Positions 1 through 7,991 of a stretch of 27,155 nt of DNA are shown one piece after another. Positions within the stretch are counted from its first letter, which is position 1. Each line of letters begins with the position of its first letter. The translations under genes and the position numbers were made by a program. Below the pieces are notes generated by a model. The model saw only the letters and a program-made list of their open reading frames with translations. It did no database searches and was not told the DNA's origin. This stretch comes from Clostridiaceae bacterium (GTDB lineage: Bacteria; Bacillota; Clostridia; Lachnospirales; Lachnospiraceae), in assembly GCA_018378255.1 (NCBI GenBank), contig JAGZXV010000054.1, positions 1-27,155 on the forward strand, given 5' to 3'.

Positions 1-1
1 T

Positions 2-820
2 CCTCTGGATATCGTTCTGAATCCTCTGGGTGTGCCTTCCCGTATGAATATCGGACAGGTGCTGGAGATTCATCTCAGTCTGGCTGCGAAAGCGCTGGGC
101 TTCAATATTGCCACTCCTGTATTTGACGGAGCAAACGAGGATGACATCATGGATACTCTGGAACTGGCAAATGATTATGTAAACTTGAGCTGGGAAGAGT
201 TCTCTGAGAGACATAAAGAAGAATTGCTCCCGGAAGTATATGATTATCTGTATGAAAACAGAGAACACAGAAAATTGTGGAAAGGTGTTCCGATTTCCCG
301 CGATGGTAAAGTAAGACTTCGTGACGGACGTACCGGAGAGTATTTTGACAGTCCGGTAACCATTGGACACATGCATTACCTGAAGCTGCATCATCTGGTA
401 GATGATAAGATCCATGCCCGTTCTACAGGTCCATACTCCCTGGTAACACAGCAGCCTCTGGGTGGTAAAGCTCAGTTTGGTGGACAGCGTTTTGGAGAGA
501 TGGAGGTTTGGGCGCTGGAAGCTTACGGTGCATCTTACACTCTTCAGGAGATTTTGACTGTAAAATCAGATGATGTGATCGGTCGTGTGAAAACGTATGA
601 GGCGATTATCAAAGGTGATAATCTTCCTGAACCTGGTATTCCGGAATCCTTTAAGGTATTGCTGAAAGAGCTGCAGTCTCTGGGTCTGGATGTGAAGGTT
701 CTGAGAGATGATAATACGGAAGTAGAGATCATGGAAAATATCGATTACGGTGATACTGATCTGCGTTCCATCATTGAAGGAGACAAAAACTACCATAATG
801 ATGATCAGGAAGCTGATTAA
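2..820 (+). CDS. rpoB: RNA polymerase beta subunit, C-terminal part (5' truncated by window edge, 3' end chimeric)
   Basis: This is the C-terminal segment of the beta subunit of DNA-dependent RNA polymerase. The frame is open from base 2, so the gene enters from the left edge; a GTG at 32 is internal. The highly conserved C-terminal block is visible (PLGGKAQFGGQRFGEMEVWA, then YTLQEILTVKSDDV and PGIPESFKVLLKELQSLGL), which in E. coli RpoB is close to the end of the protein. The following ENIDYGDTDLRSIIEGDKNYH is the tail I associate with Clostridia. The last few codons up to the TAA at 818-820 (about NDDQEAD) lie in DNA that on the other strand is chemoreceptor coding sequence, so the native tail has probably been replaced from about 795-808 onward. 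The conserved part of the protein is complete at this end. rpoC, which normally follows, is absent. Confidence 0.95.
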   Translation, partial: PLDIVLNPLGVPSRMNIGQVLEIHLSLAAKALGFNIATPVFDGANEDDIMDTLELANDYVNLSWEEFSERHKEELLPEVYDYLYENREHRKLWKGVPISRDGKVRLRDGRTGEYFDSPVTIGHMHYLKLHHLVDDKIHARSTGPYSLVTQQPLGGKAQFGGQRFGEMEVWALEAYGASYTLQEILTVKSDDVIGRVKTYEAIIKGDNLPEPGIPESFKVLLKELQSLGLDVKVLRDDNTEVEIMENIDYGDTDLRSIIEGDKNYHNDDQEAD

Positions 821-1414
821 GCCCATGGTTATCATCTTGATCTTTATCATCCGGTTGTACAAGGTATCGGCATAAGCGCTGGCCGCTTCCGCACCATTTT
901 TATTGAATTCCACCACGTCGAGGAACAGGCCGCTGACCTGATTGAAATAATCTCTGGACTGTCCTATGATGAGCTCCCTGGCGTCATCCGTGTCATTTCT
1001 CCGGCTAATTTCTAATATCTGCCGGCTGTATTCCAGATATTCATGCCAGTCATCCTCCGCCTGCCGCATCAGACGTTCGTCCGTTTCATTGGTAATCAAC
1101 GATTCATATTGGCGGAACTTGTCCTCAATATCCTCACAAATCAATGCCATCTCCTTTTCCAGTTCTTCCATAACGGCCTCATCATGAGTGATCACATGGT
1201 TATACTCATTAATTCTGTAATCGGAAGTGGCTGTATTCAGCTCTTCAGCTATAATGACCGACGGCAGCCAGGCCTGTGTCATATCCGTACTGGATTTTCT
1301 GATCTGGTTGGTGGTGATTAATGAGGACGCCCCCATTAAAATAAGCCCCAGCACACTGACTATTCCCAATAATATCAGTTTCTTTTTCAATCTCGCATTT
1401 CGAAAATGTTTCAT
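798..1414 (-). pseudogene. Methyl-accepting chemotaxis protein, N-terminal part only
   Basis: The first about 205 residues resemble the sensor half of a chemoreceptor. A basic start (MKHFRNARLKKK) leads into a membrane helix (residues about 12-35). A helical periplasmic-type 4HB_MCP region follows, with the conserved early segment around MTQAWLPSVIIAEELNTATSDYRINEYNH. A second membrane helix begins near residue 194 (MITMGLISFLIIIMV). The HAMP and cytoplasmic signalling domains are missing, because from about base 800 the DNA is the reverse of rpoB. The open frame continues to 566 only as antisense rpoB. The start at 1414 has GGAGAAGG upstream. Without a signalling domain the product could not talk to CheA. 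The start lies 30 bp downstream of the barstar-like stop, so both may share a transcript. Confidence 0.8.
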
Positions 1415-1444
1415 ACCGCCTTCTCCATTCGTCCCTTCTGTCCG

Positions 1445-1738
1445 TTATTCTCCGTAGTTCTCTTCCAACTCTCCAAAAATGACACATAAATGCGTATTCT
1501 CCGCCTGTGCATCGCGGAATACTCTTTTCACTTTCCACCCATATTCATAAGCTCCCGTCTCATCCTTTGGAGGACAGAAAATACCCACACAGGTATTCTC
1601 ATCTCTGCCCGTCAGAGCGTCATACAGGCCGGTCAGGCTCTGTTTAAAGCCCTCGTCTATGTCCATCTCCAGCCAGATATATTCCAACGCCTTGTCTTCC
1701 GTCTTAAAAGGGTTCAAATCCAAAATTATTCTTTTCAT
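1445..1738 (-). CDS. Barstar-like (RNase inhibitor family) protein
   Basis: A 97-residue acidic protein starting at an ATG with AAGGAGT eight bases upstream. The opening MKRIILDLNPFKTEDKALEY, followed by a segment around DEGFKQSLTGLYDALTG and then a short strand (CVGIF), follows the barstar pattern of a beta strand, helix, and a Leu-Tyr-Asp-Ala-Leu-Thr helix. Barstar family members bind and block barnase-type ribonucleases. No ribonuclease or polymorphic toxin gene is visible in the window, so the partner is unknown and the gene could be an orphan immunity gene. Similarity is judged by eye; the C-terminal third (KVKRVFRDAQAENTHLCVIFGELEENYGE) is less typical. Confidence 0.6.
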   Translation of the reverse strand: MKRIILDLNPFKTEDKALEYIWLEMDIDEGFKQSLTGLYDALTGRDENTCVGIFCPPKDETGAYEYGWKVKRVFRDAQAENTHLCVIFGELEENYGE

Positions 1739-1829
1739 CCTGTCACTCCTTATCAGCGGCTTTCTCTTTCGTTATCATTTTCACTTCGATTATAGCGAAT
1801 ATCCTCAAATATAACAACCGGCAAAATCT

Positions 1830-2678
1830 TTAAAGGTAAAATCTTCCTTCCAGCGCCAGATACTGATCCAGAATCATCCTGCTCACCCTGGCCCCGAATA
1901 CGGCGGCCGGATGTCCCGGATAATAGATGGGGTCGCTGAATTCCTTATGCATCATCACCAGCACATAGGAGCCGTAAGGCGTGGTAATGATCCCGCCGTC
2001 ATTGCGGCAGGCATCCATGCTTCCGCTTTTAGAGGCCACGCTGATCAGTTCCTCCTCCCCCGTATCCTCACTGTCCAGAAAATACGGCGGGAATTCCCCG
2101 GTCAGCATGCTGTTATAATGCTGTTTTGAAAAGATGGACAACATGGCCTCATCCGCCTTCTTACTAATTAATTCCCCTTTTGCAAGGCGGATAAACATAC
2201 TTGCATAATCTCTGGGCGTTGTGGTTCCAAGCTGTCTGTAACGGTCAAAATGGATATCGTTATGTAATACCGTATCCCTGCATCCCAGCTTTCTGATGCA
2301 TTGATTGATCGTATCCCTTCCCAGGTATTCGATCATCATATTGGTGGCCACATTATCGCTGACTATGATCATCAGCACAGCCACATCCTTCACCCGCAGT
2401 TTTAGTCCCGGCTCTAAAGAGCAGAGAACTCCGCTGCCTTCCACCAGATGTTCCCGTTTAAAGGTGAGCATTTCGTCCAAACAGGCATTTCCCATTTCCA
2501 CCTGGTCAAACAGGCAGGCCAGGATATAGGTTTTCACCGTACTGGCGGTCTCGTATTTCTCATCCGGGTTAATGGCGATCACATTTCCCCGAAGATCATC
2601 GGCATAAACCGCCATCCTGCCGTCATAGCTGGCAGTCTCCGCCGCTATCCTTTTTTCTAAAGTCAATCTCGCATCCAT
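1830..2678 (-). CDS. Class A beta-lactamase-related serine hydrolase
   Basis: A 282-residue protein of the penicillin-recognising serine hydrolase fold. The three diagnostic motifs occur in order: STVK (residues 46-49, catalytic Ser46 and Lys49), SDN (107-109) and KSG (217-219). Length fits class A beta-lactamases. There is no signal peptide: the protein begins MDARLTLEKRIAAET and runs directly into the fold, so it is either cytoplasmic or non-classically exported. That argues against a resistance enzyme and for a peptidase or amidase-like role; the omega-loop glutamate typical of true class A enzymes is not obvious. It lies next to an M19 dipeptidase and an NlpC/P60 peptidase, in the same direction, separated from them by a palindromic repeat. 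The start is supported by GGGGAG upstream. Confidence 0.8.
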   Translation of the reverse strand: MDARLTLEKRIAAETASYDGRMAVYADDLRGNVIAINPDEKYETASTVKTYILACLFDQVEMGNACLDEMLTFKREHLVEGSGVLCSLEPGLKLRVKDVAVLMIIVSDNVATNMMIEYLGRDTINQCIRKLGCRDTVLHNDIHFDRYRQLGTTTPRDYASMFIRLAKGELISKKADEAMLSIFSKQHYNSMLTGEFPPYFLDSEDTGEEELISVASKSGSMDACRNDGGIITTPYGSYVLVMMHKEFSDPIYYPGHPAAVFGARVSRMILDQYLALEGRFYL

Positions 2679-2703
2679 AATTTCTCCCCGTTCTACGCCT
2701 CAG

Positions 2704-2861
2704 AGCGTGTTTGAAACTTGCTTTCCATCGGATGTGCGTCACAGTTTTGGGAAGATTTGTTCCAAAGGAATGGCCCATAGCAGGCTATGCAGCCTGAACC
2801 CGGAACAAATCTTTTGCAAAGCGGGGCGCGCAGATGACGGAAAGGAAGTTTCAAACACGCT
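2704..2861. repeat. Long imperfect palindromic repeat (REP/MITE-like hairpin)
   Basis: A 158-bp element fills the gap between two minus-strand genes. Its ends are perfect inverted copies, AGCGTGTTTGAAACTT at 2704 and AAGTTTCAAACACGCT ending at 2861. Inside is a second arm pair (AAGATTTGTTCC / GGAACAAATCTT) and, near the middle, CATAGC AG GCTATG. The whole element could fold into one long, interrupted hairpin. There is no open reading frame of note. I recall elements of this appearance dispersed in Clostridia genomes, but copy number cannot be judged here. Confidence 0.8.
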
Positions 2862-2867
2862 TTCGCC

Positions 2868-3860
2868 TTATAAAAGTTCCTTAAATACCCTCACTGCATT
2901 CTTATAAAATATCTTTTCTATCTCCGATTCATGGAAACCGCGTTTCCGAAGCTCTGTTTCCAGCATTGGAAGGCAGGAGGCATCCTTCATCTCCAGCTCG
3001 CTTCCGATTCCGTCAAAATCCGATCCCAGGCCGATGATATCGATTCCGGCCAGATTCTGGATATAACGGATGTGGTCAGCCATAAGGGCCACTGTGCTGC
3101 GGCAGTTGGCTTCATTTTCCTGTGGGTCTAAAAATGCGGCGCAGTAATTGATGCCCAGTAAGCATCCCCTCTCACCCATGGTTTTCAGCATATCATCCGT
3201 CAGGTTCCGCACATGGCCGCACATGGCCCTGGCATTGGAATGGCTGGCAATAAATGGGCGCGTGCTGTATTTCGCCACATCCCAGAAACCGGCGTCAGAG
3301 AGATGGGATACGTCCACAACCATATGAAGCCGTTCCATCTCCTTTACAAACTCGATTCCCCGCTCCTTCAAACCATGCTGCAAATCCGCGGCAGCCGGGA
3401 AATTATCGTCCTTGCTGTGGGGCATCCTGTTTGGATAGGCCAGCTCATTTTCAAAATTCCAGGTAAGGGTCATCATCCTCACACCCAGCTGGTAGAACAT
3501 GCGGAGCACCGCCGGATTGCCCAGACAGGTTCCCCCTTCTTCCACCGTCAGCATGGCCGATATCTTTTTGTCCTTCCGGTTCCTTTCCAGATCTTCAAAA
3601 CATTTCACCTGGGCGATGGAATCGCTGTAGCGGTCCATAATCTGATAAAATACGTCAAATTCCTCCATGGCTGTTTCAAGCGGATTTTTATCCCGCTCCA
3701 GATGGACAAATGCGGCCATACATTGAAGCAGATAATCGCCCTTTTTTAATTTATTTAAATCAATATGTAAATTATTTTCTCCAAAACTCACGGCCCCGCC
3801 GGACTTTTTTCCATCATTTATCGCCATCAGCGTATCACAGTGCATATCAAATACTTTCAT
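2868..3860 (-). CDS. Membrane dipeptidase-type metallopeptidase (family M19)
   Basis: A 330-residue zinc dipeptidase of the renal dipeptidase family, which cleaves dipeptides, often with a D-amino acid at the C-terminal position. Metal and catalytic signatures are visible: H7 and D9 (MHCDT), E108 in VEEGG, H186 in DVSH, H207 in ASHSN, and D281 in GSDFDG. There is no signal peptide, so it acts in the cytoplasm. The frame stays open upstream to a TTG at 3878, but that would place the ribosome binding site (AGGAGG) inside the coding region; the ATG at 3860 sits correctly downstream of it. The gene starts 14 bp after the NlpC/P60 stop, so the two form an operon. Context suggests a role in breaking down imported peptidoglycan peptides. 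Confidence 0.92.
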   Translation of the reverse strand: MKVFDMHCDTLMAINDGKKSGGAVSFGENNLHIDLNKLKKGDYLLQCMAAFVHLERDKNPLETAMEEFDVFYQIMDRYSDSIAQVKCFEDLERNRKDKKISAMLTVEEGGTCLGNPAVLRMFYQLGVRMMTLTWNFENELAYPNRMPHSKDDNFPAAADLQHGLKERGIEFVKEMERLHMVVDVSHLSDAGFWDVAKYSTRPFIASHSNARAMCGHVRNLTDDMLKTMGERGCLLGINYCAAFLDPQENEANCRSTVALMADHIRYIQNLAGIDIIGLGSDFDGIGSELEMKDASCLPMLETELRKRGFHESEIEKIFYKNAVRVFKELL

Positions 3861-3874
3861 CTTTCCATTCCTCC

Positions 3875-4756
3875 TCAAAAAATACTACCGGCCGCCAAAA
3901 GGCCGGCCGCCAAATCTTCACGGTAATCGAAGTCTTCCGGCTTCAGACTGTTAATCACCACTCCGCCGCTTCCCGGTTTTCCCGTAGAGTGAATATATCG
4001 CCCATTTCCCATATACATGGCGATATGGCCCGGAAAATACAAGAGATCGCCCGGACGACTTTTCACAAACGGAATCTCCTTTACCGGATATCCTTCCTTT
4101 ATTACGGCATCCCGGTAAATCAAAATCCCATTAAGCATATACGCCATGGATGTCAGCCCCGAACAGTCAATCCCCAGGCTGCTCTTTCCTCCAAACCGGT
4201 ACTGAACGCCCATATATTTGACCGCTGTCCTCACCAGATTCCTGCGAAATTTTGCTTCGTCTCCGATTTCAGCCTGCGGCAGGATCCCTTTCCACAAAAA
4301 ACTGTGTTTAAACCTCTTTTCCATTAAAAACTGTGTTCTTATATATCCTTTTGTCCCATCTGCCAGCAGCACCGCCGACCATCCCTCATGCTCTCCTTCA
4401 GGAAGCATTTCAATCAAACTTCCCCGCAGCAAAGAGGCCAGCCTGATTCCCCTGACCTTTGGAATAGACAGTACATCCGCGCAGGGGGCGTCAATTACTC
4501 TGATACAATCCCGGTCCCTGTCCTGAACCTTTTGCAGGGAAACCGGTAAAACAGCGGAACTTGCCACATACCCTCCATATCCATAATGAGTTTTCACAGG
4601 CAGATACCCATCCACCTCTTTTCCCGTAATCCGGACCGCCATGCCATACAGCCCCTCATCCGCAATGGAAGACACCGCCTCACCTACCAACTCCTTCCAG
4701 GTACCGGCGTTTTCATAAATCGTAACCGCTGATTGATTCAATATACCATATTCCAT
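3875..4756 (-). CDS. NlpC/P60 peptidase with SH3-like N-terminal domains (YkfC-like)
   Basis: A 293-residue protein. The C-terminal NlpC/P60 domain (about 170-293) has the Cys-His-His triad: C198 in GIDCSGL, H244 in FPGHIAMYM and H256 in RYIHSTG. The N-terminal about 165 residues (MEYGILNQSAVTIYEN..., GYLPVKTHYGYGGYV, and later GYIRTQFLM) look like two bacterial SH3-like domains. There is no signal peptide. This architecture matches YkfC of B. subtilis, a gamma-D-glutamyl-L-diamino acid endopeptidase that acts on imported muropeptides. The open frame extends upstream to 5137 but passes through a 60-bp palindrome, and only the ATG at 4756 (AGGAG upstream) begins with family-like sequence; 4804 is an alternative start. 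The neighbouring Opp-type transporter supports a murein-peptide scavenging role. Confidence 0.85.
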   Translation of the reverse strand: MEYGILNQSAVTIYENAGTWKELVGEAVSSIADEGLYGMAVRITGKEVDGYLPVKTHYGYGGYVASSAVLPVSLQKVQDRDRDCIRVIDAPCADVLSIPKVRGIRLASLLRGSLIEMLPEGEHEGWSAVLLADGTKGYIRTQFLMEKRFKHSFLWKGILPQAEIGDEAKFRRNLVRTAVKYMGVQYRFGGKSSLGIDCSGLTSMAYMLNGILIYRDAVIKEGYPVKEIPFVKSRPGDLLYFPGHIAMYMGNGRYIHSTGKPGSGGVVINSLKPEDFDYREDLAAGLLAAGSIF

Positions 4757-4882
4757 CCGCTTATTCCACTCCTGCACGCTTATTTTCCGAAAATCTGCGG
4801 CCATCCGGCACCCCCAGACAGCCGCGCCAAAACCGCTTTGCTTATTATATTCTTCCCTGATCCGGCCTATGCCGCCCCGCCG

Positions 4883-4942
4883 TTTTTTTACATCAAACGT
4901 GAAGGCTTTTTTAAAAAAGCCTTCACGTTTGATGTAAAAAAA
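4883..4942. repeat. Perfect 60-bp palindrome in an intergenic gap
   Basis: Bases 4883-4912 are the exact reverse complement of 4913-4942, with no loop: a T-run, ACATCAAACGTGAAGGC, TTTTTT, then AAAAAA, GCCTTCACGTTTGATGT and an A-run. It lies between the oppF stop (5052) and the NlpC/P60 start. A long hairpin would form in RNA of either strand, but it is followed by A residues rather than U residues, so it is not a standard intrinsic terminator in either direction. It resembles the two halves of a terminator (GTGAAGGCTTTTTT and AAAAAAGCCTTCAC) placed in swapped order. Confidence 0.85.
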
Positions 4943-5051
4943 AAGAAAGCAGCAGAATCCGAAGCAAGTCTTCCTGCCCCAGCTTCCGCTGCCCCCTCTC
5001 CACGTCTTCCCGCAAAACTCCCGCTGCTCCAACTTCAAGCTCTTATCGTTA

Positions 5052-6023
5052 CTATACCAACGGAAAATGGCAAAACACCTGCCGTTCCCCCACTTTCCTT
5101 CCCTCCGGCACCTGTTCCCCACAGATTTCCCTGGCATAAGGGCACCTTGTATGGAACCTGCATCCCGCCGGCGGATTCACAGGGCTTGGAATTTCCCCTG
5201 TCAGCAGTTCCTTTTCTTCACTCCTGAATCTGGGATCTGCCTTGGGAATCGCGTTTAACAGAAACTTGGTATAGGGATGGAGCGGCTTCTCATACAAGCT
5301 GTCCGTATCCCCGATCTCACAGATCATTCCCAAAAACATCACGCAGACCCGGTCCGCAATAAATTTAACCACACTGAGATCATGGGAAATGAACAGATAA
5401 GTCAGCTGATACTGCGCCTGCAGATCCTTTAAAAGATTCAGCACCTGGGACTGAATGGACACATCCAGCGCCGAAACCGGCTCATCGCAGATAATCAGCT
5501 TCGGATGCAGAGCAATCGCCCTGGCAATCCCAATTCTCTGTCTTTGTCCGCCGGAAAACTGATGCGGATAGCGGTTGATGAACTCCGCCGGAATTCCAAC
5601 CTCTTTCATCAGCTCTCTGACCTGATCCTCAATCTCCTGTTTTGTCTTCGCCAATCCATGTGTCACCAACGGTTCCGCAATGATCTCTTTCACATTCATC
5701 CTGGGATTCAAAGACGCATACGGATCCTGAAAAATGATCTGCATCTGCTTTCTATACTGGGCAAACTCCTTTTCCTTCAGTCCCGCAATGTCAACGCCGT
5801 CAAATGAGACTTCCCCCGCAGTGGGATCCAAAAGCCGGATCAGGACGCGTCCAAGAGTGCTTTTTCCACAGCCCGATTCCCCTACCAGAGCCAGCGTCTC
5901 ACCCTCATAGATTTCCAGATTCACATCCGAAACCGCATGAACCACCATTTTTCCTTTTTTTCCATCCAGCGGAAATTCCTTCACCAGATGTTTTGCTTCA
6001 ACCAGCACTTTTTTATATTCCAT
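5052..6023 (-). CDS. oppF: Oligopeptide/dipeptide ABC transporter ATP-binding protein (OppF/DppF)
   Basis: A 323-residue ATPase of the Opp/Dpp peptide importer. Walker A is GESGCGKST (residues 48-56), Q-loop at IIFQDPYASLNPR, signature FSGGQRQR, Walker B LIICDEP, and the H-loop in LFISHDLSVV. The C-terminal oligopeptide-transporter extension has the cysteine-containing HTRCPYAREIC segment. The ATG at 6023 overlaps the end of the upstream ATPase gene by 11 bases (ATGGAATATAA), which implies translational coupling. The frame is open further upstream to 6281, but that portion is antisense-frame noise inside the upstream gene. It is the last transporter gene of the operon. Whether the substrate is general oligopeptides or murein peptides is an inference from context. 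Confidence 0.93.
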   Translation of the reverse strand: MEYKKVLVEAKHLVKEFPLDGKKGKMVVHAVSDVNLEIYEGETLALVGESGCGKSTLGRVLIRLLDPTAGEVSFDGVDIAGLKEKEFAQYRKQMQIIFQDPYASLNPRMNVKEIIAEPLVTHGLAKTKQEIEDQVRELMKEVGIPAEFINRYPHQFSGGQRQRIGIARAIALHPKLIICDEPVSALDVSIQSQVLNLLKDLQAQYQLTYLFISHDLSVVKFIADRVCVMFLGMICEIGDTDSLYEKPLHPYTKFLLNAIPKADPRFRSEEKELLTGEIPSPVNPPAGCRFHTRCPYAREICGEQVPEGRKVGERQVFCHFPLV

Positions 6024-7005
6024 CCAACTGCACCTCTTGTTCATACTGAAAGCACCTGACTCCATGTCCCTGGGACGTCTGATACAAACATGGTTTTTTC
6101 TCAAAGCAGACCTTCTCTGCCTGCTGGCAGCGGTTACAGAAATTACATCCTTTTGGAAGGTGAAGAAGGTTGGGAACCACTCCTTCAATCGTATACAGCC
6201 GGTCTTCCTTTCCATCCAGTTTCGGAATAGATCTGAGCAGCCCCTTGGTGTAAGGGTGCTGGGTATTTTCAAATAATTCAAATGTCTCAGCCTGCTCCAT
6301 CACCTTTCCCGCGTACATGACATAAACATAATCGCAGAGCTCCGCCACAACTCCCATGTTATGGGTGATTAAAATGATCGAAGTCCCCTGTTCATCACAA
6401 AGCCGCCTCATCAATCTGAGGATCTGGGCTTCAATCGTCACGTCCAATGCCGTGGTAGGTTCATCCGCAATCATCACCTTCGGCCTGCAGACCATAGCCA
6501 TACCGATCATCACCCTCTGACGAAGCCCCCCGGACAATTGATGAGGATAGGAGTAATACCGCTTTTCCGGTTCCGGAATCCCGACTTCCCGGAAAATATC
6601 GATCACCTTCTGCTTTGCCTCTTCCCTGCTCATCTTTTGATGCAGTAGAATGGCCTCTCTCACCTGTTTTCCAACCTGGTAAACGGGATTTAAAGAGGTC
6701 ATCGGTTCCTGAAATATCATAGAAATCTCATTTCCCCGCACCTCAGACAATTCTTTTTTAGACAGATATGTGATATCCCGCCCGTTCAGCGCAATGGTTC
6801 CGTCCACGATCTTTCCCGGATGGCGCAAAAGCCCCATCACCGACATGGCCGTCATGCTCTTGCCGCAGCCCGATTCCCCCACAATACCGATAATCTTGCC
6901 CTCCGGAACCGAAATGCTGACTCCGTCCACAGCCGGGACCTCGCCTTTAGCCGTAAAGAAGTGGGACTTCAGATTTTTGATTTCCAATACCATATTGTCA
7001 CTCAT
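6013..7005 (-). CDS. oppD: Oligopeptide/dipeptide ABC transporter ATP-binding protein (OppD/DppD)
   Basis: A 330-residue ATPase, the partner of the downstream OppF-type protein. Walker A is GESGCGKSM (43-51), with Met replacing the usual Ser/Thr after Ser50. Q-loop IFQEPMTSLNP, signature LSGGLRQR, Walker B VMIADEP and H-loop ILITHNMGVV are intact. The C-terminal cysteine-rich segment (GCNFCNRCQQAEKVC) is the family's oligo_HPY extension. The start at 7005 has GGGAGG upstream and lies 13 bp after the permease stop. It supplies ATP hydrolysis at the cytoplasmic face for the two permeases encoded just upstream. Confidence 0.94.
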   Translation of the reverse strand: MSDNMVLEIKNLKSHFFTAKGEVPAVDGVSISVPEGKIIGIVGESGCGKSMTAMSVMGLLRHPGKIVDGTIALNGRDITYLSKKELSEVRGNEISMIFQEPMTSLNPVYQVGKQVREAILLHQKMSREEAKQKVIDIFREVGIPEPEKRYYSYPHQLSGGLRQRVMIGMAMVCRPKVMIADEPTTALDVTIEAQILRLMRRLCDEQGTSIILITHNMGVVAELCDYVYVMYAGKVMEQAETFELFENTQHPYTKGLLRSIPKLDGKEDRLYTIEGVVPNLLHLPKGCNFCNRCQQAEKVCFEKKPCLYQTSQGHGVRCFQYEQEVQLDGI

Positions 7006-7018
7006 CCTGATCTCCTCC

Positions 7019-7990
7019 CTACTGCTCTTTCAGATACGGGTCCAGCACATCCCTGAGGCCGTCCCCTAAAAAGTTAAATGCGATCACCACAATCATAATG
7101 GCCACACATGGTGCTAAAGACAGCCAGGGCTCGCTGAACAGGTATTTCTTGCCCCGGACAACCATCAGGCCCCAGCTGGCAGAAGGCGGCTGCGCGCCGA
7201 CGCCAAGAAAGCTTAAACTGGACTCCGAAAGAATCGCCGATGGAATGTTGAGCGTAAACAATACGATCAGGGAAGGAATGCAGTTCGGCAGAATATGCCG
7301 CCTCATAATCGTCCATTTCTTCACTCCGATGGATCTGGCCGCCTCCACATACTCCTTTTCCTTTAAAGACAAGGTCTGCGACCTGACAATGCGGGCTGTT
7401 CCCGCCCAGTTCACAAGGCTGAGTGCGATGAAGATATTCACAAGCCCTCCGCCCATGGTATACATCACAACCATAGCCAAAAGAAGGGAGGGAAATGCCA
7501 GCATAACGTCGGCCAGACGCATGATGATAAAATCCACCTTTCCCCCGTAAAAACCGGCAAACAAACCCAGAATTGTCCCAATAGTCATGGAAATTAACGT
7601 GGGCACAAGACCGATGGTTAAAGAAACCCTGGCGCCATAGATAATACGGCTTACCACATCCCTCCCCAGTTCGTCCGTCCCCAGCCAATGCTGGGCGCTG
7701 GGGGCCTGAAGCCGGTCAACCAGGCTCTGTTTCAAATGATCATAAGGCGCCACAACGGGCGCAAAAATGGCCGCCAGCAGGATCAGAAGAATCACAACTG
7801 CCGAAAAAGCAGCCAGCTTGTTCTGCCTCACCAGTGTTTTCACCTTATCCAGCCAGGTATCCGCCTCTCCGATCTGCGAATCCATATCAGGTACATGAGG
7901 CAGCCCGTTTTCAGCATTCATCTTTTCAGAAGTCTGTCCGTTTGGTGCAGCCGATGCCTTCAGAGAATTGTTTTTATGTAATTTTCCCAT
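7019..7990 (-). CDS. oppC: Oligopeptide/dipeptide ABC transporter permease (OppC/DppC)
   Basis: A 323-residue membrane permease. An unusually long polar N-terminus of about 55 residues precedes the first membrane helix (KLAAFSAVVILLILLAAIFAP). The typical OppC N-terminal block follows (LGTDELGRDVVSRIIYGARVSL). The EAA-type ATPase contact loop is YVEAARSIGVKKWTIMRRHI. The C-terminus RDVLDPYLKEQ is standard. It starts one base after the stop of the upstream permease, with GGGAGGG inside the end of that gene, so translation is coupled. It forms the transmembrane channel together with the OppB-type protein. Confidence 0.94.
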   Translation of the reverse strand: MGKLHKNNSLKASAAPNGQTSEKMNAENGLPHVPDMDSQIGEADTWLDKVKTLVRQNKLAAFSAVVILLILLAAIFAPVVAPYDHLKQSLVDRLQAPSAQHWLGTDELGRDVVSRIIYGARVSLTIGLVPTLISMTIGTILGLFAGFYGGKVDFIIMRLADVMLAFPSLLLAMVVMYTMGGGLVNIFIALSLVNWAGTARIVRSQTLSLKEKEYVEAARSIGVKKWTIMRRHILPNCIPSLIVLFTLNIPSAILSESSLSFLGVGAQPPSASWGLMVVRGKKYLFSEPWLSLAPCVAIMIVVIAFNFLGDGLRDVLDPYLKEQ

Positions 7991-7991
7991 C

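Noticed and set aside
566..797. Continuation of the chemoreceptor frame to 566
   Set aside because: These codons are antisense to conserved rpoB sequence and have no HAMP-like features.
4757..5137. N-terminal extension of the NlpC/P60 gene to 5137
   Set aside because: It crosses the 60-bp palindrome and the end of oppF, is low-complexity, and lacks family similarity before MEYGIL.
6024..6281. Upstream extension of the oppF frame to 6281
   Set aside because: It lies wholly within oppD, shows no ABC ATPase sequence, and the coupled ATG at 6023 gives a standard-length protein.
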